DNA of 64,000 nt from PALSA-693 sp963702305 (GCA_963702305.1 CAVPBX010000002.1:62001-126000); one strand, 5' to 3'; positions 8,262 to 17,421 are shown, counted from the stretch's first letter. The notes: generated by a model from the sequence alone, not told the origin. Numbers and translations: made by a program.

Positions 8262-9569
8262 TCAGCCCTGGAGCCAGACCTGGCGGCTCTCGACGCCCCA
8301 GTTGGCGCACTGGGCGCCGGAGGGTTCCCAGATGTCGAGGCGGCGGCCGCGGATGGCCCCGCCCGTGTCCTGAGCGACCCGGGCGCCGGCGCCGTCCACG
8401 AAGATACGGGTGCCGAGCGGGATGACCGACGGGTCGACGGCGACGGTCTCGGGGCCGACCGGCGCGCCCGAGGCGGTCCGGCCGCCCAGGTCGTAGCAGG
8501 TGACGACGAAGATCCCGATCGGTGTCCCGTCGGGGCCGGCCGTGACGGAGGCCGAGGTGACCGTCGGGGCGGGGGCCGGGGCCGGCGCGGTGGCGGCCCA
8601 GTAGCCGTCACCGGCCGGATTGGCGGCCATGGCCACCACCCGGGTTTGCGAGGGCTCCGGGGCGAGGGAGCCGTGGAAGTTGGCGTCGCCGAAGCTGAAG
8701 ATGCCGCCGTCGCTGGCGGTGAGCCAGTAGCCGCGGCCGGTGGGGGTGGCGGCGATGCCGGTGATGGGGGCGTTGAGGTGGAGGTGGCCGAGGGAGCCGT
8801 GGAAGTTGGCGTCGCCGAAGCTGAAGATGCCGCCGTCGCTGGCGGTGAGCCAGTAGCCGCGGCCGGTGGGGGTGGCGGCGATGCCGGTGATGGGGGCGTT
8901 GAGGTGGAGGTGGCCGAGGGAGCCGTGGAAGTTGGCGTCGCCGAAGCTGAAGATGCCGCCGTCGCTGGCGGTGAGCCAGTAGCCGCGGCCGGTGGGGGTG
9001 GCGGCGATGCCGGTGATGGGGGCGTTGAGGTGGAGGTGGCCGAGGGAGCCGTGGAAGTTGGCGTCGCCGAAGCTGAAGATGCCGCCGTCGCTGGCGGTGA
9101 GCCAGTAGCCGCGGCCGGTGGGGGTGGCGGCGATGCCGGTGATGGGGGCGTTGAGGTGGAGGTGGCCGAGGGAGCCGTGGAAGTTGGCGTCGCCGAAGCT
9201 GAAGACGCCGCCGTCGCTGGCGGTGAGCCAGTAGCCGCGACCGGTGGGCGTCGCGGCCATGCCGACCACGGGCTGGGCGAGGCCCGCACCCGGGCCGCCT
9301 TGACCGACCGCGGTGCCGAACGCGGCCACCGCCCCGGGGGTGGTGGTGGGCGGCCCGGACGCGGTCCGGGCCGGCCGGGCCACGATGGGTGGCGAGACGT
9401 GCGGCGTGGACGCCGACGAAGCCAGTTGGGCGGATGCCATTGGGACGGCGACACCGCCCAGCAGGGCCAGCGGTACGGCCGCGGCCAAGGTGACGGGGCG
9501 GGGCAGGCGACCGGGACGGCGCCGGCGCCACTTCGGGGTGACGGGACGCGCGGGACGCGACGCCACCAT
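8262..9569 (-). CDS. Secreted repeat protein with C-terminal 3D domain (cell-wall lytic type)
   Basis: 435 residues. An Arg-rich n-region (KWRRRRPG) and hydrophobic stretch ending VPMASA form a signal peptide. Five tandem 42-residue repeats of the form GYWLTASDGGxFSFGDANFHGS follow at about residues 95-310. The C-terminal 100 residues hold a 3D domain: GIFVVTCYDLGG, the VAVDPSVIPLGT core and the DTGGAIRGRRLDIW segment with the catalytic-type Asp residues. 3D domains are found in lytic transglycosylase-like and Rpf-like wall enzymes. The repeats resemble a propeller-type surface module common in Acidimicrobiia. A long non-coding leader precedes the gene. Confidence 0.8.
   Translation of the reverse strand: MVASRPARPVTPKWRRRRPGRLPRPVTLAAAVPLALLGGVAVPMASAQLASSASTPHVSPPIVARPARTASGPPTTTPGAVAAFGTAVGQGGPGAGLAQPVVGMAATPTGRGYWLTASDGGVFSFGDANFHGSLGHLHLNAPITGIAATPTGRGYWLTASDGGIFSFGDANFHGSLGHLHLNAPITGIAATPTGRGYWLTASDGGIFSFGDANFHGSLGHLHLNAPITGIAATPTGRGYWLTASDGGIFSFGDANFHGSLGHLHLNAPITGIAATPTGRGYWLTASDGGIFSFGDANFHGSLAPEPSQTRVVAMAANPAGDGYWAATAPAPAPAPTVTSASVTAGPDGTPIGIFVVTCYDLGGRTASGAPVGPETVAVDPSVIPLGTRIFVDGAGARVAQDTGGAIRGRRLDIWEPSGAQCANWGVESRQVWLQG
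8671..9300 (-). repeat. Five near-identical 126-bp tandem repeats inside the 3D-domain gene
   Basis: Units start at 8671, 8797, 8923, 9049 and 9175, each 126 bp (42 codons). The inner copies are practically identical at DNA level, including silent positions, so they have been homogenised or recently amplified. The edge copies have a few changes. Confidence 0.95.
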
Positions 9570-9896
9570 CAGGCATGGGGGTACTCAGGGGTGTGGACAC
9601 AGCAGGGGGAAACCCTTTCGTCAGCGCGCCGGACGCACCGCTCCGCACAGACGAGAAAAGGAGGCGAGAGAGGGGACCAGCGCGGGCCTCCGCCGGAAAG
9701 GGGTGGGCGGAGGTTGGCTTACAGCGCCCTGCCGGCGGTCTCGAGGACGGTCACCCGGGCACCTTGTCGTTTCTCGGGGAGTGATGGTAACCGAGGAGCC
9801 GCGGGGTGGCACGTCTTCAGGCGTGACATGAGTCACGGGACCCGCGCCTGGCGGCGGTCGGGCCCTCCGTTGGCTACAGGATGCCGGCGCTGCTGG
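9570..9896 (-). other. 327-bp structured non-coding leader upstream of the 3D-domain gene; possible c-di-AMP riboswitch
   Basis: No credible gene lies between the amidase stop and the 3D-domain start. On the minus strand it has a perfect hairpin (CCTCCGCC ... GGCGGAGG, about 9676-9702). Just 5' of that is GTAAGCCAACCTCC, close to the GTCAGCTAACCTCG core of ydaO-type c-di-AMP riboswitches, which often precede actinobacterial wall hydrolase genes. The other conserved ydaO blocks (GGGGTGAAT, CCGAAYCCG) are only weakly matched. The riboswitch reading is therefore tentative. Confidence 0.25.
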
Positions 9897-11294
9897 CTAC
9901 GAGATGCCGGCGCCGGGCGGGGCCACGAACCCGCCGGTGAGGGCGGCCAACCGGGCCGCCACCAACAGGGCGGTCCGGTCCTCCAGGTAGGGCCCGACGA
10001 CCTGGATGCCGACCGGCAGACCGGTCGAAGTGCGCCCGACGGGGACCACGGTCGACGGCAGGTACACCACACCCACCAGACCGGTCCAGGCCAGGGTGTC
10101 GGCCTGGTTGCGGGACCGTCCGTTGATGGTCACGAAGCGATCGTTGAGCGTGCCGTGATGATCATGCGGGAAGGCGGCCATGGGCATCACCGGGCACAGG
10201 AGCACGTCGAAGCGGGTGAACCACTCCGCCCACCGCTGCCGCATCTCCCCCCGAGCCTGGTGGAGGTCGAGCCAAGCCCGGTGCGGGCCACCGAGCGCCT
10301 CGCCGATCGGCCCCTCGAGGCTGACCGAGATGGCCGGCAGGATCAGGCTGTTGAACAGGTGCTGGGCTTCGGCCATGGCCACCGCCGGGCGGGCGGCGTC
10401 CACGTGGGCGCCGGCGCCCGCCAGGGCCTCGACCGCGGCGGCCAGCACCGCGCCCACCTCGGTGTCCACCTCGGCGGCCGGATCGTCCAGCCAGGTGCCG
10501 ATCCGGTAGGCGGACAGCTCCTGATGCCGGGGCGCCGGGAGGTCCAGCCGCCAGGCGGGCGCATCCTCGGCGTTGGGGCCGGCCAGGACGCCGAGGAGCA
10601 GGTCGAGGTCTTCGGCGCTGCGGGCCAGCGGGCCGAAGACGTTGATGTCGGCGTCGATCTTCCCGCCACCGACGCGGTCCAGGTAGCCGCGCTGGGAGAC
10701 GATCCCGAAGCTGGGCTTGTGGCCGAAGACGCCGCAGAAGTTGGCGGGGATGCGGACCGAACCGCCGATGTCCGTGCCGACCTCGAAGCTGGTGAGACCG
10801 GTCGCCACGGCCGCGGCTGCTCCGCCCGAGGAGCCGCCGGTGGTGCGGGTCAGGTCCCAGGGGTTGCTGGTGACGCCGAACAGGTCGTTGTAGGTCTGGA
10901 TGTCGCCGGACCAGCGAGGCACATTGGTCTTGCCGTAGACGATGGCGCCCGCGGCCTTGAGCCGAGCGACCGCCGGGGCGTCGGCTGCGGGCAGGTGGTC
11001 CTGCAATTCGGCGGCCCCGCCGGTGGACCGCAGGCCGGCGGTTTCGATGGCGTCTTTGATGGTGATGGGCAGGCCGTGCAAGGGGCCGAGCGGGGCGCCG
11101 GCCGCCGTCTGCTCGTCGGCCGCGGCGGCGGCCTCGCCGGCTCGATCCAGGTCGAGGGTGATCACGGCGTTGATCGACGGATTGAGCCGCTCGAGGCGCC
11201 GGACGTACAGGTCCAGCAGCTCCCGGCTGGAGATGGTGCGATCGCGGATCGCCGCCGCCAGCGTGGTGGCGGTGGCCAGGCCCAGGTCGTCCAT
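9897..11294 (-). CDS. Amidase (amidase-signature family)
   Basis: 465 residues with the Ser-cisSer-Lys triad: lysine in PITIKDAIETAG (about residue 81), the glycine/serine signature TTGGSSGGAAAAVA (about residues 150-165) and GTDIGGSVRIPA. Members hydrolyse aliphatic or aryl amides, or act in GatCAB. There are no gatB or gatC neighbours and the C-terminal part is of the stand-alone type, so a catabolic amidase is likely. ATG 11294 is 10 nt after the stop of the FAD-oxidase gene on the same strand, suggesting an operon. Confidence 0.87.
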   Translation of the reverse strand: MDDLGLATATTLAAAIRDRTISSRELLDLYVRRLERLNPSINAVITLDLDRAGEAAAAADEQTAAGAPLGPLHGLPITIKDAIETAGLRSTGGAAELQDHLPAADAPAVARLKAAGAIVYGKTNVPRWSGDIQTYNDLFGVTSNPWDLTRTTGGSSGGAAAAVATGLTSFEVGTDIGGSVRIPANFCGVFGHKPSFGIVSQRGYLDRVGGGKIDADINVFGPLARSAEDLDLLLGVLAGPNAEDAPAWRLDLPAPRHQELSAYRIGTWLDDPAAEVDTEVGAVLAAAVEALAGAGAHVDAARPAVAMAEAQHLFNSLILPAISVSLEGPIGEALGGPHRAWLDLHQARGEMRQRWAEWFTRFDVLLCPVMPMAAFPHDHHGTLNDRFVTINGRSRNQADTLAWTGLVGVVYLPSTVVPVGRTSTGLPVGIQVVGPYLEDRTALLVAARLAALTGGFVAPPGAGIS

Positions 11295-11304
11295 GGGCGG
11301 CAAG

Positions 11305-12765
11305 CTAGTGGGCCGACCCGGCCGGCGAGGGCTGGCCGTCGGCGAGCAGGACCCCGGGGTTCAAAAGGCCGTGGGGGTCGAGGGCGGCCTTCACTGCCCG
11401 CATGGCGGCCAGCTCGGCGTCGCTACGGGACAGCGACAGCCAGCGGGTCTTGGCCCGGCCCACGCCGTGCTCGGCGCTGATCGACCCCTCCAGCCGGGCG
11501 ACCAGGTGCAGGACCGCGTCGTCCACCGCCTCGTCGCCGGGCGCCGGCCCCACCACGTTGACGTGGAGATTGCCGTCGCCGATGTGGCCGAAGAGCACCA
11601 GAGTGGATCCGGGGGCCGCGTCGGCCACCACCGTCCGCACCTCGGACTCGAACTCCGCCAGCCGGGACTGCGGCACGGTCACGTCCAACTTGTGCGGGAT
11701 GCCCAGCGCGGACACCGCCTCGGTGTGACGCTCCCGGTACGCCCACAAGCGGGCTTGCCCGGCCGGGTCGGTGGCCACCGCGGTGGCGGCCTCGGGCAGG
11801 TCGAGCTCGGCCAGCACCTCGAACAGGGGACCCGTCGGATCGGCCAGCCCGGCGCACTCGACGACCAGGTACGCCGGCCAGGTTTCGGGGAGCGGGGGAC
11901 CCAGACCGGCGTACGAACGCACCGCCGCCAGACCATCGTCGTAGAACAGTTCGGCCGCCTGCAGGCCCTCGACCCGGCGGCGCAAGAGATCCAGCACGAC
12001 CAGGGCCTCGGCGGTGCCGGCCAATCCCAGCAAGGCCACCACCTTCTCCGGATGGGCAGGCACCAGACGCAGCCGGACCGCGGTCACGATCCCCAACGTG
12101 CCCTCCGAACCAACCAGCAGCTGCGACAGGTCGTACCCGGTGTTGTCCTTGACCAGGCCGCTCAAGCGGGACACCACCGTGCCGTCGGCCAGGACCGCTT
12201 CCACCCCGAGCACCTGGGCCCGCATCGGCCCGTACCGCAGCACGTGCAGGCCGCCGGCGTTGGTGGCCACCATGCCACCGACGGTGGCGGTGTCGCGTGC
12301 CGCCAGGTCGACCGGGAAGCTGAGGCCGGCCTGCGCGGCCGCCTCCTGGAGTCGGGCCAGAGGCACGCCGGCGCCTGCTGTCACCTGGGCGGCCACGGAG
12401 TCGACCGGATCCAGCCGGGTCAGGCGCACCGTGCTGAGCAGGACCGGGGGCGGGCCGGCGGTGGGCGGGGACGCTGCCGCCGACCAGCCCGGTGTTGCCG
12501 CCCTGGACCACACGGCCACGCCCCGGGCGGCGCAGGCGCCCACCGTGGCGGCCACTTGCTCGGTCGACGCCGGCCGCACCACCAGCAGGGCCGGACCACC
12601 GAAGCGCCGGGTCCAGTCCGTCTCGTAGGGGGCCCGCAACTCGGGTTCCCGCAGGACGTGGGCCGGGCCCACAATGTCCGACAACACCGCAGGCAGGTCG
12701 ACCGCGGGCAGGTCGGCCGCGGGCAAGTGGCGCGGGGCTACCGGGCGTTCGGGCATCGGGCCCAT
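11305..12765 (-). CDS. FAD-linked oxidase, D-lactate/glycolate dehydrogenase type (GlcD-like)
   Basis: 486 residues. An N-terminal PCMH-type FAD-binding domain (VVRPASTEQVAA, ATVGGMVATNAGG, GSEGTLGIVT) is followed by a FAD-oxidase C-terminal domain with FGHIGDGNLHVNV and SAEHGVGR. These are typical of D-2-hydroxyacid dehydrogenases. Around 12,480-12,545 the frame reads nonsense where a neighbouring frame gives the expected QGGNTGLVGGS pyrophosphate loop. Two compensating indels therefore flank this motif. The N-terminus contains a 15-bp repeat (DLPAV). The amidase gene follows 10 nt downstream. Confidence 0.85.
   Translation of the reverse strand: MGPMPERPVAPRHLPAADLPAVDLPAVLSDIVGPAHVLREPELRAPYETDWTRRFGGPALLVVRPASTEQVAATVGACAARGVAVWSRAATPGWSAAASPPTAGPPPVLLSTVRLTRLDPVDSVAAQVTAGAGVPLARLQEAAAQAGLSFPVDLAARDTATVGGMVATNAGGLHVLRYGPMRAQVLGVEAVLADGTVVSRLSGLVKDNTGYDLSQLLVGSEGTLGIVTAVRLRLVPAHPEKVVALLGLAGTAEALVVLDLLRRRVEGLQAAELFYDDGLAAVRSYAGLGPPLPETWPAYLVVECAGLADPTGPLFEVLAELDLPEAATAVATDPAGQARLWAYRERHTEAVSALGIPHKLDVTVPQSRLAEFESEVRTVVADAAPGSTLVLFGHIGDGNLHVNVVGPAPGDEAVDDAVLHLVARLEGSISAEHGVGRAKTRWLSLSRSDAELAAMRAVKAALDPHGLLNPGVLLADGQPSPAGSAH
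12692..12736. repeat. 15-bp in-frame tandem repeat near the start of the FAD-oxidase gene
   Basis: GGCAGGTCGACCGCG at 12692-12706 is followed by a copy with one change (12707-12721) and a degenerate third (12722-12736). It encodes a repeated DLPAV/DLPAA motif in the N-terminal tail. Confidence 0.75.
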
Positions 12766-12821
12766 CCTTGCCGACGGAACCGGGCCGTAGCATGGGCGGG
12801 CACCCGCCGAGGAGGTCCCCG

Positions 12822-13649
12822 ATGTCGTCCGCAGCCACGTCCGAGCGCGTCCGCGTCTCCGTCCGCGACGGCGTCGCCGACGTCCGCCTCAACCGCCCCG
12901 AAAAGCTCAACGCCCTCGACCAGGCCATGTTCGACGCCCTGGTCGACGCCGGCGAGACCCTCGCCGCCGATCCGGAGGTGCGCGCCGTCGTCCTCTCCGG
13001 CGAGGGGCGCGGCTTCTGCGCCGGCCTGGACTTCGCTTCCTTCCAGGACATGGCTAGTGCCGGCAACGGGAAAGGGGTGCCGAGCCGGCTGGGGGCGCGC
13101 CGAGAAGGGCGCATCACCAACCACGCGCAGCAGGCGGCGTACGCCTGGACCGAGCTGCCGGTCCCGGTCATCGCCGCGGTCCACGGGGTGGCGCTGGGCG
13201 GCGGCCTGCAGATCGCCCTGGGGGCGGACCTGCGGATCGTGGCCCCCGACGCCCAACTGTCGGTGCTCGAGATCCGTTGGGGCCTGATTCCGGACATGAC
13301 GGGCACCCACATGCTGCGCCGGCTGGTGGCCCTCGACGTCGCCAAGGAGCTCACCTGGACTGGCCGGATGGTGTCGGGGACCGAGGCGGTGGCCCTCGGC
13401 CTGGCCACCCGGGTCAGCGACGACCCCCTCGGCGCCGCCCTGGCCCTCGCCGCCGAGCTGGCCGGCGGCAACCCGCACGCCATCCGGGGGGCGAAGGAGC
13501 TGCTCAACCAGTCCGGCCTGGTCAGCCAGGAGCAGCAGTTCCTCGACGAGTCGCGAATCATGGGTTCGCTCATCGGCAGCCCCAACCAGGTCGAGGCGGT
13601 CGCCGCCTACTTCGAAAAAAGACCCCCCGTCTTCGCCGATCCCGGTTAA
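12822..13649 (+). CDS. Crotonase family enoyl-CoA hydratase/isomerase
   Basis: 275 residues from ATG 12822, with a GAGGAGG Shine-Dalgarno 8 bases upstream. Motifs: NRPEKLNALD (about 25-34), oxyanion-hole GRGFCAGLDFASF (about 62-74), GVALGGGLQIALGADLRI (about 122-139), EIRWGLIPDMTGT and AYFEKRPPVF at the C-terminus. The hydratase Glu at the VPVIAA...GGG helix is not obvious, as in many actinobacterial EchA paralogues of unknown substrate. It is divergent from the FAD-oxidase/amidase pair. Confidence 0.87.
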   Translation: MSSAATSERVRVSVRDGVADVRLNRPEKLNALDQAMFDALVDAGETLAADPEVRAVVLSGEGRGFCAGLDFASFQDMASAGNGKGVPSRLGARREGRITNHAQQAAYAWTELPVPVIAAVHGVALGGGLQIALGADLRIVAPDAQLSVLEIRWGLIPDMTGTHMLRRLVALDVAKELTWTGRMVSGTEAVALGLATRVSDDPLGAALALAAELAGGNPHAIRGAKELLNQSGLVSQEQQFLDESRIMGSLIGSPNQVEAVAAYFEKRPPVFADPG

Positions 13650-13686
13650 TTGTCCGCACTGGCCCGAACAAGGTCGCCGGGGCGCC

Positions 13687-13692
13687 TACTCT
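13687..13692 (+). promoter_or_regulatory. -10 hexamer of a leaderless promoter
   Basis: TACTCT ends 7 nt before GTG 13700 of the small acidic protein. Confidence 0.45.
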
Positions 13693-13699
13693 GGTGGTT

Positions 13700-13957
13700 G
13701 TGACCGACGCACCCGAAGCCCCCGTTGAGGTGGATCAGACCGAGACCGCGGTGGCTGCCTTTCGCCGCCAGCTGGAAGGTCAAGTCTCCGTGCCCGCCAC
13801 CGTGGTGCAGGACTGTCTGCTCGACCTGTGGGGTCACTTGCCGGAAGGCGACACCCGGACCGAAGTCGAGCGTTGGTTGACCGAGACGCTGGAGCGGCAC
13901 CTGTACGACGTGGCGGACGTCGACGCCCGCTTGGCTAGCGTGCTCCCCGCCAACTGA
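13700..13957 (+). CDS. Small acidic helical protein, unknown function
   Basis: 85 residues from GTG 13700 (an in-frame GTG at 13694 is an alternative). The sequence is helical, rich in Glu/Asp, with conserved-looking CLLDLWGHLPEG and VERWLTETLERHLY segments. No signal peptide, membrane segment or metal motif is seen. It has its own leaderless-type promoter and is followed 64 nt later by the dienelactone hydrolase gene, which has its own Shine-Dalgarno. I do not recognise the family. Confidence 0.6.
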   Translation: MTDAPEAPVEVDQTETAVAAFRRQLEGQVSVPATVVQDCLLDLWGHLPEGDTRTEVERWLTETLERHLYDVADVDARLASVLPAN

Positions 13958-14021
13958 CGGCGGCAGCTGCGCCGCGGGCGCTACGTTGCCCGCCGTCGCG
14001 ACGTGGAAGGGAGACCGCACG

Positions 14022-14722
14022 ATGGCCGAGTCCGCGAACCCCCGCCAGAACGTCACCTTCGCCAGTAACGGCGGCGAAGCCCATGGCTACCTGGCGCTAC
14101 CACCCGAGGGTCACGGCCCCGGCCTGATCGTCATCCAGGAGTGGTGGGGCCTGACGGCGCACATCGCTCGCCTGGTCGACAAATTCGCGTCGGACGGTTT
14201 CGTGGCGCTGGCGCCCGACCTGTACGGCGGGACCACCACCCATGACGCTGACGAAGCGGGCCGCCTCATGAGCGAGCTTCCCGTCGAGCAGGCCAGCCGC
14301 GACCTGTCCGGGGCGGTCGACTATCTGCTCGCCCGCGACGACGTCGACGGGGACCAGGTCGGAGCGGTCGGCTTCTGCATGGGCGGTGCGTTCGTCCTCA
14401 ACCTGGCGGTGCAGGAGGGCGGCAAGGTGGCCGCGGCGGTGGCCTTCTATCCCGTCGGCCCGCTGCCCGAGGACTATTCCGGCCTCCAGGCCGACCGTGC
14501 TGGCCCACTACGGGGAGAAGGACGCGTTCATCCCGATCGAGTCGGCCGACGACGCTGGCCGCCAAGATCGCCGCCGGCAACGGGAAGCAGCCGGAGATCG
14601 AGCGCTATCCCGCCGGCCACGCCTTCCTCAACGACGACAACCTGCTCGGCACCTACGACCCCGCCCAGGCCGCCAAGGCGTGGGATCGCACCATCGCCTT
14701 TCTGCACCAGCACCTGGGCTAG
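14022..14722 (+). CDS. Dienelactone hydrolase family protein, two frameshifts
   Basis: Alpha/beta hydrolase of about 234 residues, start ATG 14022 with GGAAGGGAG upstream. Residues characteristic of dienelactone hydrolases are visible: Glu in VIQEWWGL, nucleophile Cys in GFCMGGAF (about residue 123), Asp in GEKDAFIP and His in AGHAFLND. The frame breaks near 14,494 (loss of two bases restores the PVLAHYGEKD region) and again at 14,554, where GACGCTG should read GACGCGCTG. Both fit 2-base losses in repeats and so look like sequence errors. The family hydrolyses cyclic lactones or esters in aromatic degradation; the real substrate is unknown. Confidence 0.85.
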
Positions 14723-14725
14723 GCC

Positions 14726-15520
14726 TTACCCGGCCCGGCAGGTCCACCGGCCCTGGGCCCCGTCGAGGCGTAGCGAGAGCCCGAAGGTCTCGGACAGCGA
14801 GGCCGCGCTGAGGGTCCCGGCGATCGGCCCCGCGGCCACGACGCGCCCGGCGCGCAACAGCAGTACGTGGGTGAACCCGACGGGGATCTCCTCGACGTGG
14901 TGGGTGATCATCACCATCGGCGGCGCCGCGGCGTCCCCGGCCAGCCGGCTGAGGGTGGCCACCAGCCGCTCCCGGCCCCCGACATCGAGACCGGCGGCCG
15001 GCTCGTCGAGCAGCAGCAGCGCCGGATCGCTCATCAGGGCCCGAGCCAGCAGGACGTGCTGTCGTTCGCCGTCGGACAGCACGCCGAAGCGCCGGTTGGC
15101 AATGGCGGCGAACCCGGCGGCGGCGAGCAGGCCGGCGGCCCGGGCCCGTTCGTCGGCTCCGTAGCGGTGCCACCACGGCTCGAGGGCGCCGTGGAGGGCG
15201 GACACCACCACGTCGGTGGCGGTGATGTCGGGCACCAGCTTCTTGGCGATGGCGGTCGACACCACGCCGATGTGCTCGCGCAGGCGCCGCACGTCGACCT
15301 GGCCCAGGCGGTGGCCGAGGATGTCGACCGTGCCCGCGGGTCGGGTGCAGGTAGCCCGAGGCCAGCTCGAACATGGTCGTCTTGCCGGACCCGTTGGGCC
15401 CGAGGACCACCCACCGCTCCGCCAGGCCGACCCGCCAGTTGACCTGGTGCAGCACCGGTGTATCCAGCCGGTCGAGGTCGACCGCGGTGAACTCAGCGGG
15501 AGCGCAGGAGGACCGGCCAT
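14726..15520 (-). CDS. ABC transporter ATP-binding protein, frameshifted
   Basis: Stand-alone ABC ATPase of about 264 residues. Walker A GPNGSGKTT lies in one frame (around 15,390). The signature LSDGERQHVLLARAL, Walker B ALLLLDEPAAGLD and switch His in ITHHVEEIP lie in another. The frame changes near 15,345 and again near the N-terminus around 15,500. The signature is LSDGE rather than LSGGQ, as in some ModF/YheS-like or exporter ATPases. No permease gene is adjacent, so the transported substrate cannot be inferred. The gene is convergent with the dienelactone hydrolase gene (3-bp gap). Confidence 0.8.
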   Translation of the reverse strand: MAGPPALPLSSPRSTSTGWIHRCCTRSTGGSAWRSGGWSSGPTGPARRPCSSWPRATCTRPAGTVDILGHRLGQVDVRRLREHIGVVSTAIAKKLVPDITATDVVVSALHGALEPWWHRYGADERARAAGLLAAAGFAAIANRRFGVLSDGERQHVLLARALMSDPALLLLDEPAAGLDVGGRERLVATLSRLAGDAAAPPMVMITHHVEEIPVGFTHVLLLRAGRVVAAGPIAGTLSAASLSETFGLSLRLDGAQGRWTCRAG

Positions 15521-15612
15521 GACGGCGGGGACGGTAGCGGCGCCGGGCCCGGACGCGCCCGTTCAGCCGGGCGCCACCAACCGGTTTCCCTTTTCCCCCC
15601 GCACGGGCGACG

Positions 15613-17368
15613 ATGGAGGGATGGCCGGACTGCACGCAACTTCTCGCCGAGCGCCTCCAGCAGGCCTTCGACACCCTGGAGCCGGGGGCGGATCCGGTGC
15701 TTGCGTCCCTCCACCCGCCCGGGCGTCGACTTCCAGGCCAACGGGGCCCTGCCGCTGGCCAAGCGGGTCGGCGTCCCGCCCGCCGAGTTGGCCGGCCGGG
15801 TGGTGGCCGCCGCGCGACGCTTGCCGAGCGTGTGCCCGCGGTCGAGGTGGCCCCTCAGGGTTTCATCAATCTGACCGTCGACGACGGCTTCCTGGCCCGG
15901 TGCGTCCAGGCCCAGGCGGCCGACGCACCGGCTCGGGGTCGACCGCGCCGCCTCGCGGCTGCGGACGGTCGGTCGACTACTCGTCCCCCAACGTGGCCAA
16001 GGAGATGCACGCCGGCATCCTGCGCACCACCATCATCGGCGACGCCCTGTGCCCGGATGCTCGACCTTCGCCGGCCACGCGGTCATCCGGGAGAACCACG
16101 TCGGCGACTGGGGCACCCCGTTCGGGATGCTCATCGAGCACCTGGTCGACATCGGCGAGGAGGAGGGGGCCCACGAGCTGTCGGTCGGCGACCTGGACAC
16201 CTTCTACAAGCAGGCCCGGACCGCCTTCGACGCCAGCCCGGAGTTCCAGGAGCGCAGCCGCCGGCGGGTGGTGTCGCTCCAGTCCGGCGACCCCGAGACC
16301 ATGCGGCTGTGGCGGCTCCTGGTCGACCAGAGCCTGGCCTACTTCGAGGAGGTCTACGCCAAGCTGGGCGTGCTGCTCACCCGGGACGACGTGGTCGGGG
16401 AGAGCTTCTACAACGACCTGCTGCCGGTCGGTCGTCGACGAGCTCGCCGCCGCCGGCCTGCTGGTCGAGAGCGACGGGGCGCAGTGCGTCTTCCCGCCGG
16501 GCTACACCAACCGGGAGGGCGAGCCGCTGCCGCTGATCATCCAGAAGTCCGACGGGGGCTACGGGTACGCCGCGTCCGACCTGGCCGCCCTGCGGGACCG
16601 GTTCGGGCGGCTGCACGCCGACCTGGCGCTGTACGTGGTGGGGGCCCCGCAGTCCCAGCACCTGGCCATGTGCTTCGCGGTGGCGGCGAGGTGGGATGGA
16701 TCCCGTCGCCCGGCGCCGCCGTCCACGTGGCCTTCGGGAGCGTGCTGGGGGCGGACCGCAAGATGTTCAGGTCCCGGGCGGGCGAGTCGGTCAAGCTGGT
16801 CGACCTGCTCGACGAGGCGGTGGCGCGGGCCGCCGCGGGTGCGGGAGATCAATCCCGACCTGGATGCCGACGCCGCGGCCGCGGTCGCCCGCCAGGTCGG
16901 GATCGGGGCGGTCAAGTACGCCGATCTGTCGACCGACCGGCTCCGCGACTACGTGTTCGACTGGGACCGGATGCTCGCCCTCGAGGGCAACACCGCGGTG
17001 TACCTGCAGTACGCCCACGCTCGTTGCCGTTCCATCTTCCGGCGGGGCGAGATCGATCCCGGGCCGTATCAGTCGGGGGCCATCCCGGTCGCTCGGCACC
17101 CAGCCCGCGGAGCGGGTGCTGGCCCTGGCGTTGCTCGGGTTGGGGCCGGCCGTGGCCTCGGTGCTGGAGACGTGGAGCCCGCACAAGCTGTGCACGTACC
17201 TGTTCGACCTGGCCGGCATCTACACGACGTTCTACGAGAGCTGCCCGGTGCTGCAGGGCCGAGGATGCCGCGGTCCGCGACAGCCGGCTGGCGTTGTGCG
17301 CCTTGACGGCGTCGGTCCTGGCGTGCGGGCTCAGCCTGCTCGGGATCGAGGCGCCCGACCGGATGTAG
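15613..17368 (+). CDS. argS: Arginyl-tRNA synthetase, about ten frameshifts
   Basis: Charges tRNA-Arg. Conserved text appears piecewise in all three frames over a normal gene length (about 585 residues). It includes TQLLAERLQQAFD, DFQANGALPLAKRVG, the class-I signature region DYSSPNVAKEMHAG with LRTTIIGD, ENHVGDWGTPFGMLIEHL, IIQKSDGGYGYAASDLAA, the KMSKS-type region FRSRAGESVKL, VQYAHAR-type YLQYAHARC, and a C-terminal anticodon domain ending GIEAPDRM. It is the E. coli-like ArgS type. At least ten indels would be needed. Since every segment is intact at protein level and the gene is essential, I treat it as a functional gene with a poor consensus sequence. The ATG at 15613 is the likeliest start. 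Confidence 0.85.
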
Positions 17369-17421
17369 GGGTCGGCGGGGGCGAGTGGGCCGCCGGCGGG
17401 GCTCCCGGCGCACCGAGTCGG

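Noticed and set aside
8671..9300. CRISPR-like array
   Set aside because: The 126-bp units are in-frame coding repeats with no unique spacers.
8166..11480. A plus-strand gene of more than 1,000 codons opposite the 3D-domain and amidase genes
   Set aside because: It is the shadow frame of two well-supported minus-strand genes and consists of low-complexity Gly/Ala/Val/Glu repeats.
15613..17368. argS as a true pseudogene
   Set aside because: All domains and motifs are intact across frames, the gene is essential, and the indels share the GC-unit signature of the other frameshifts.
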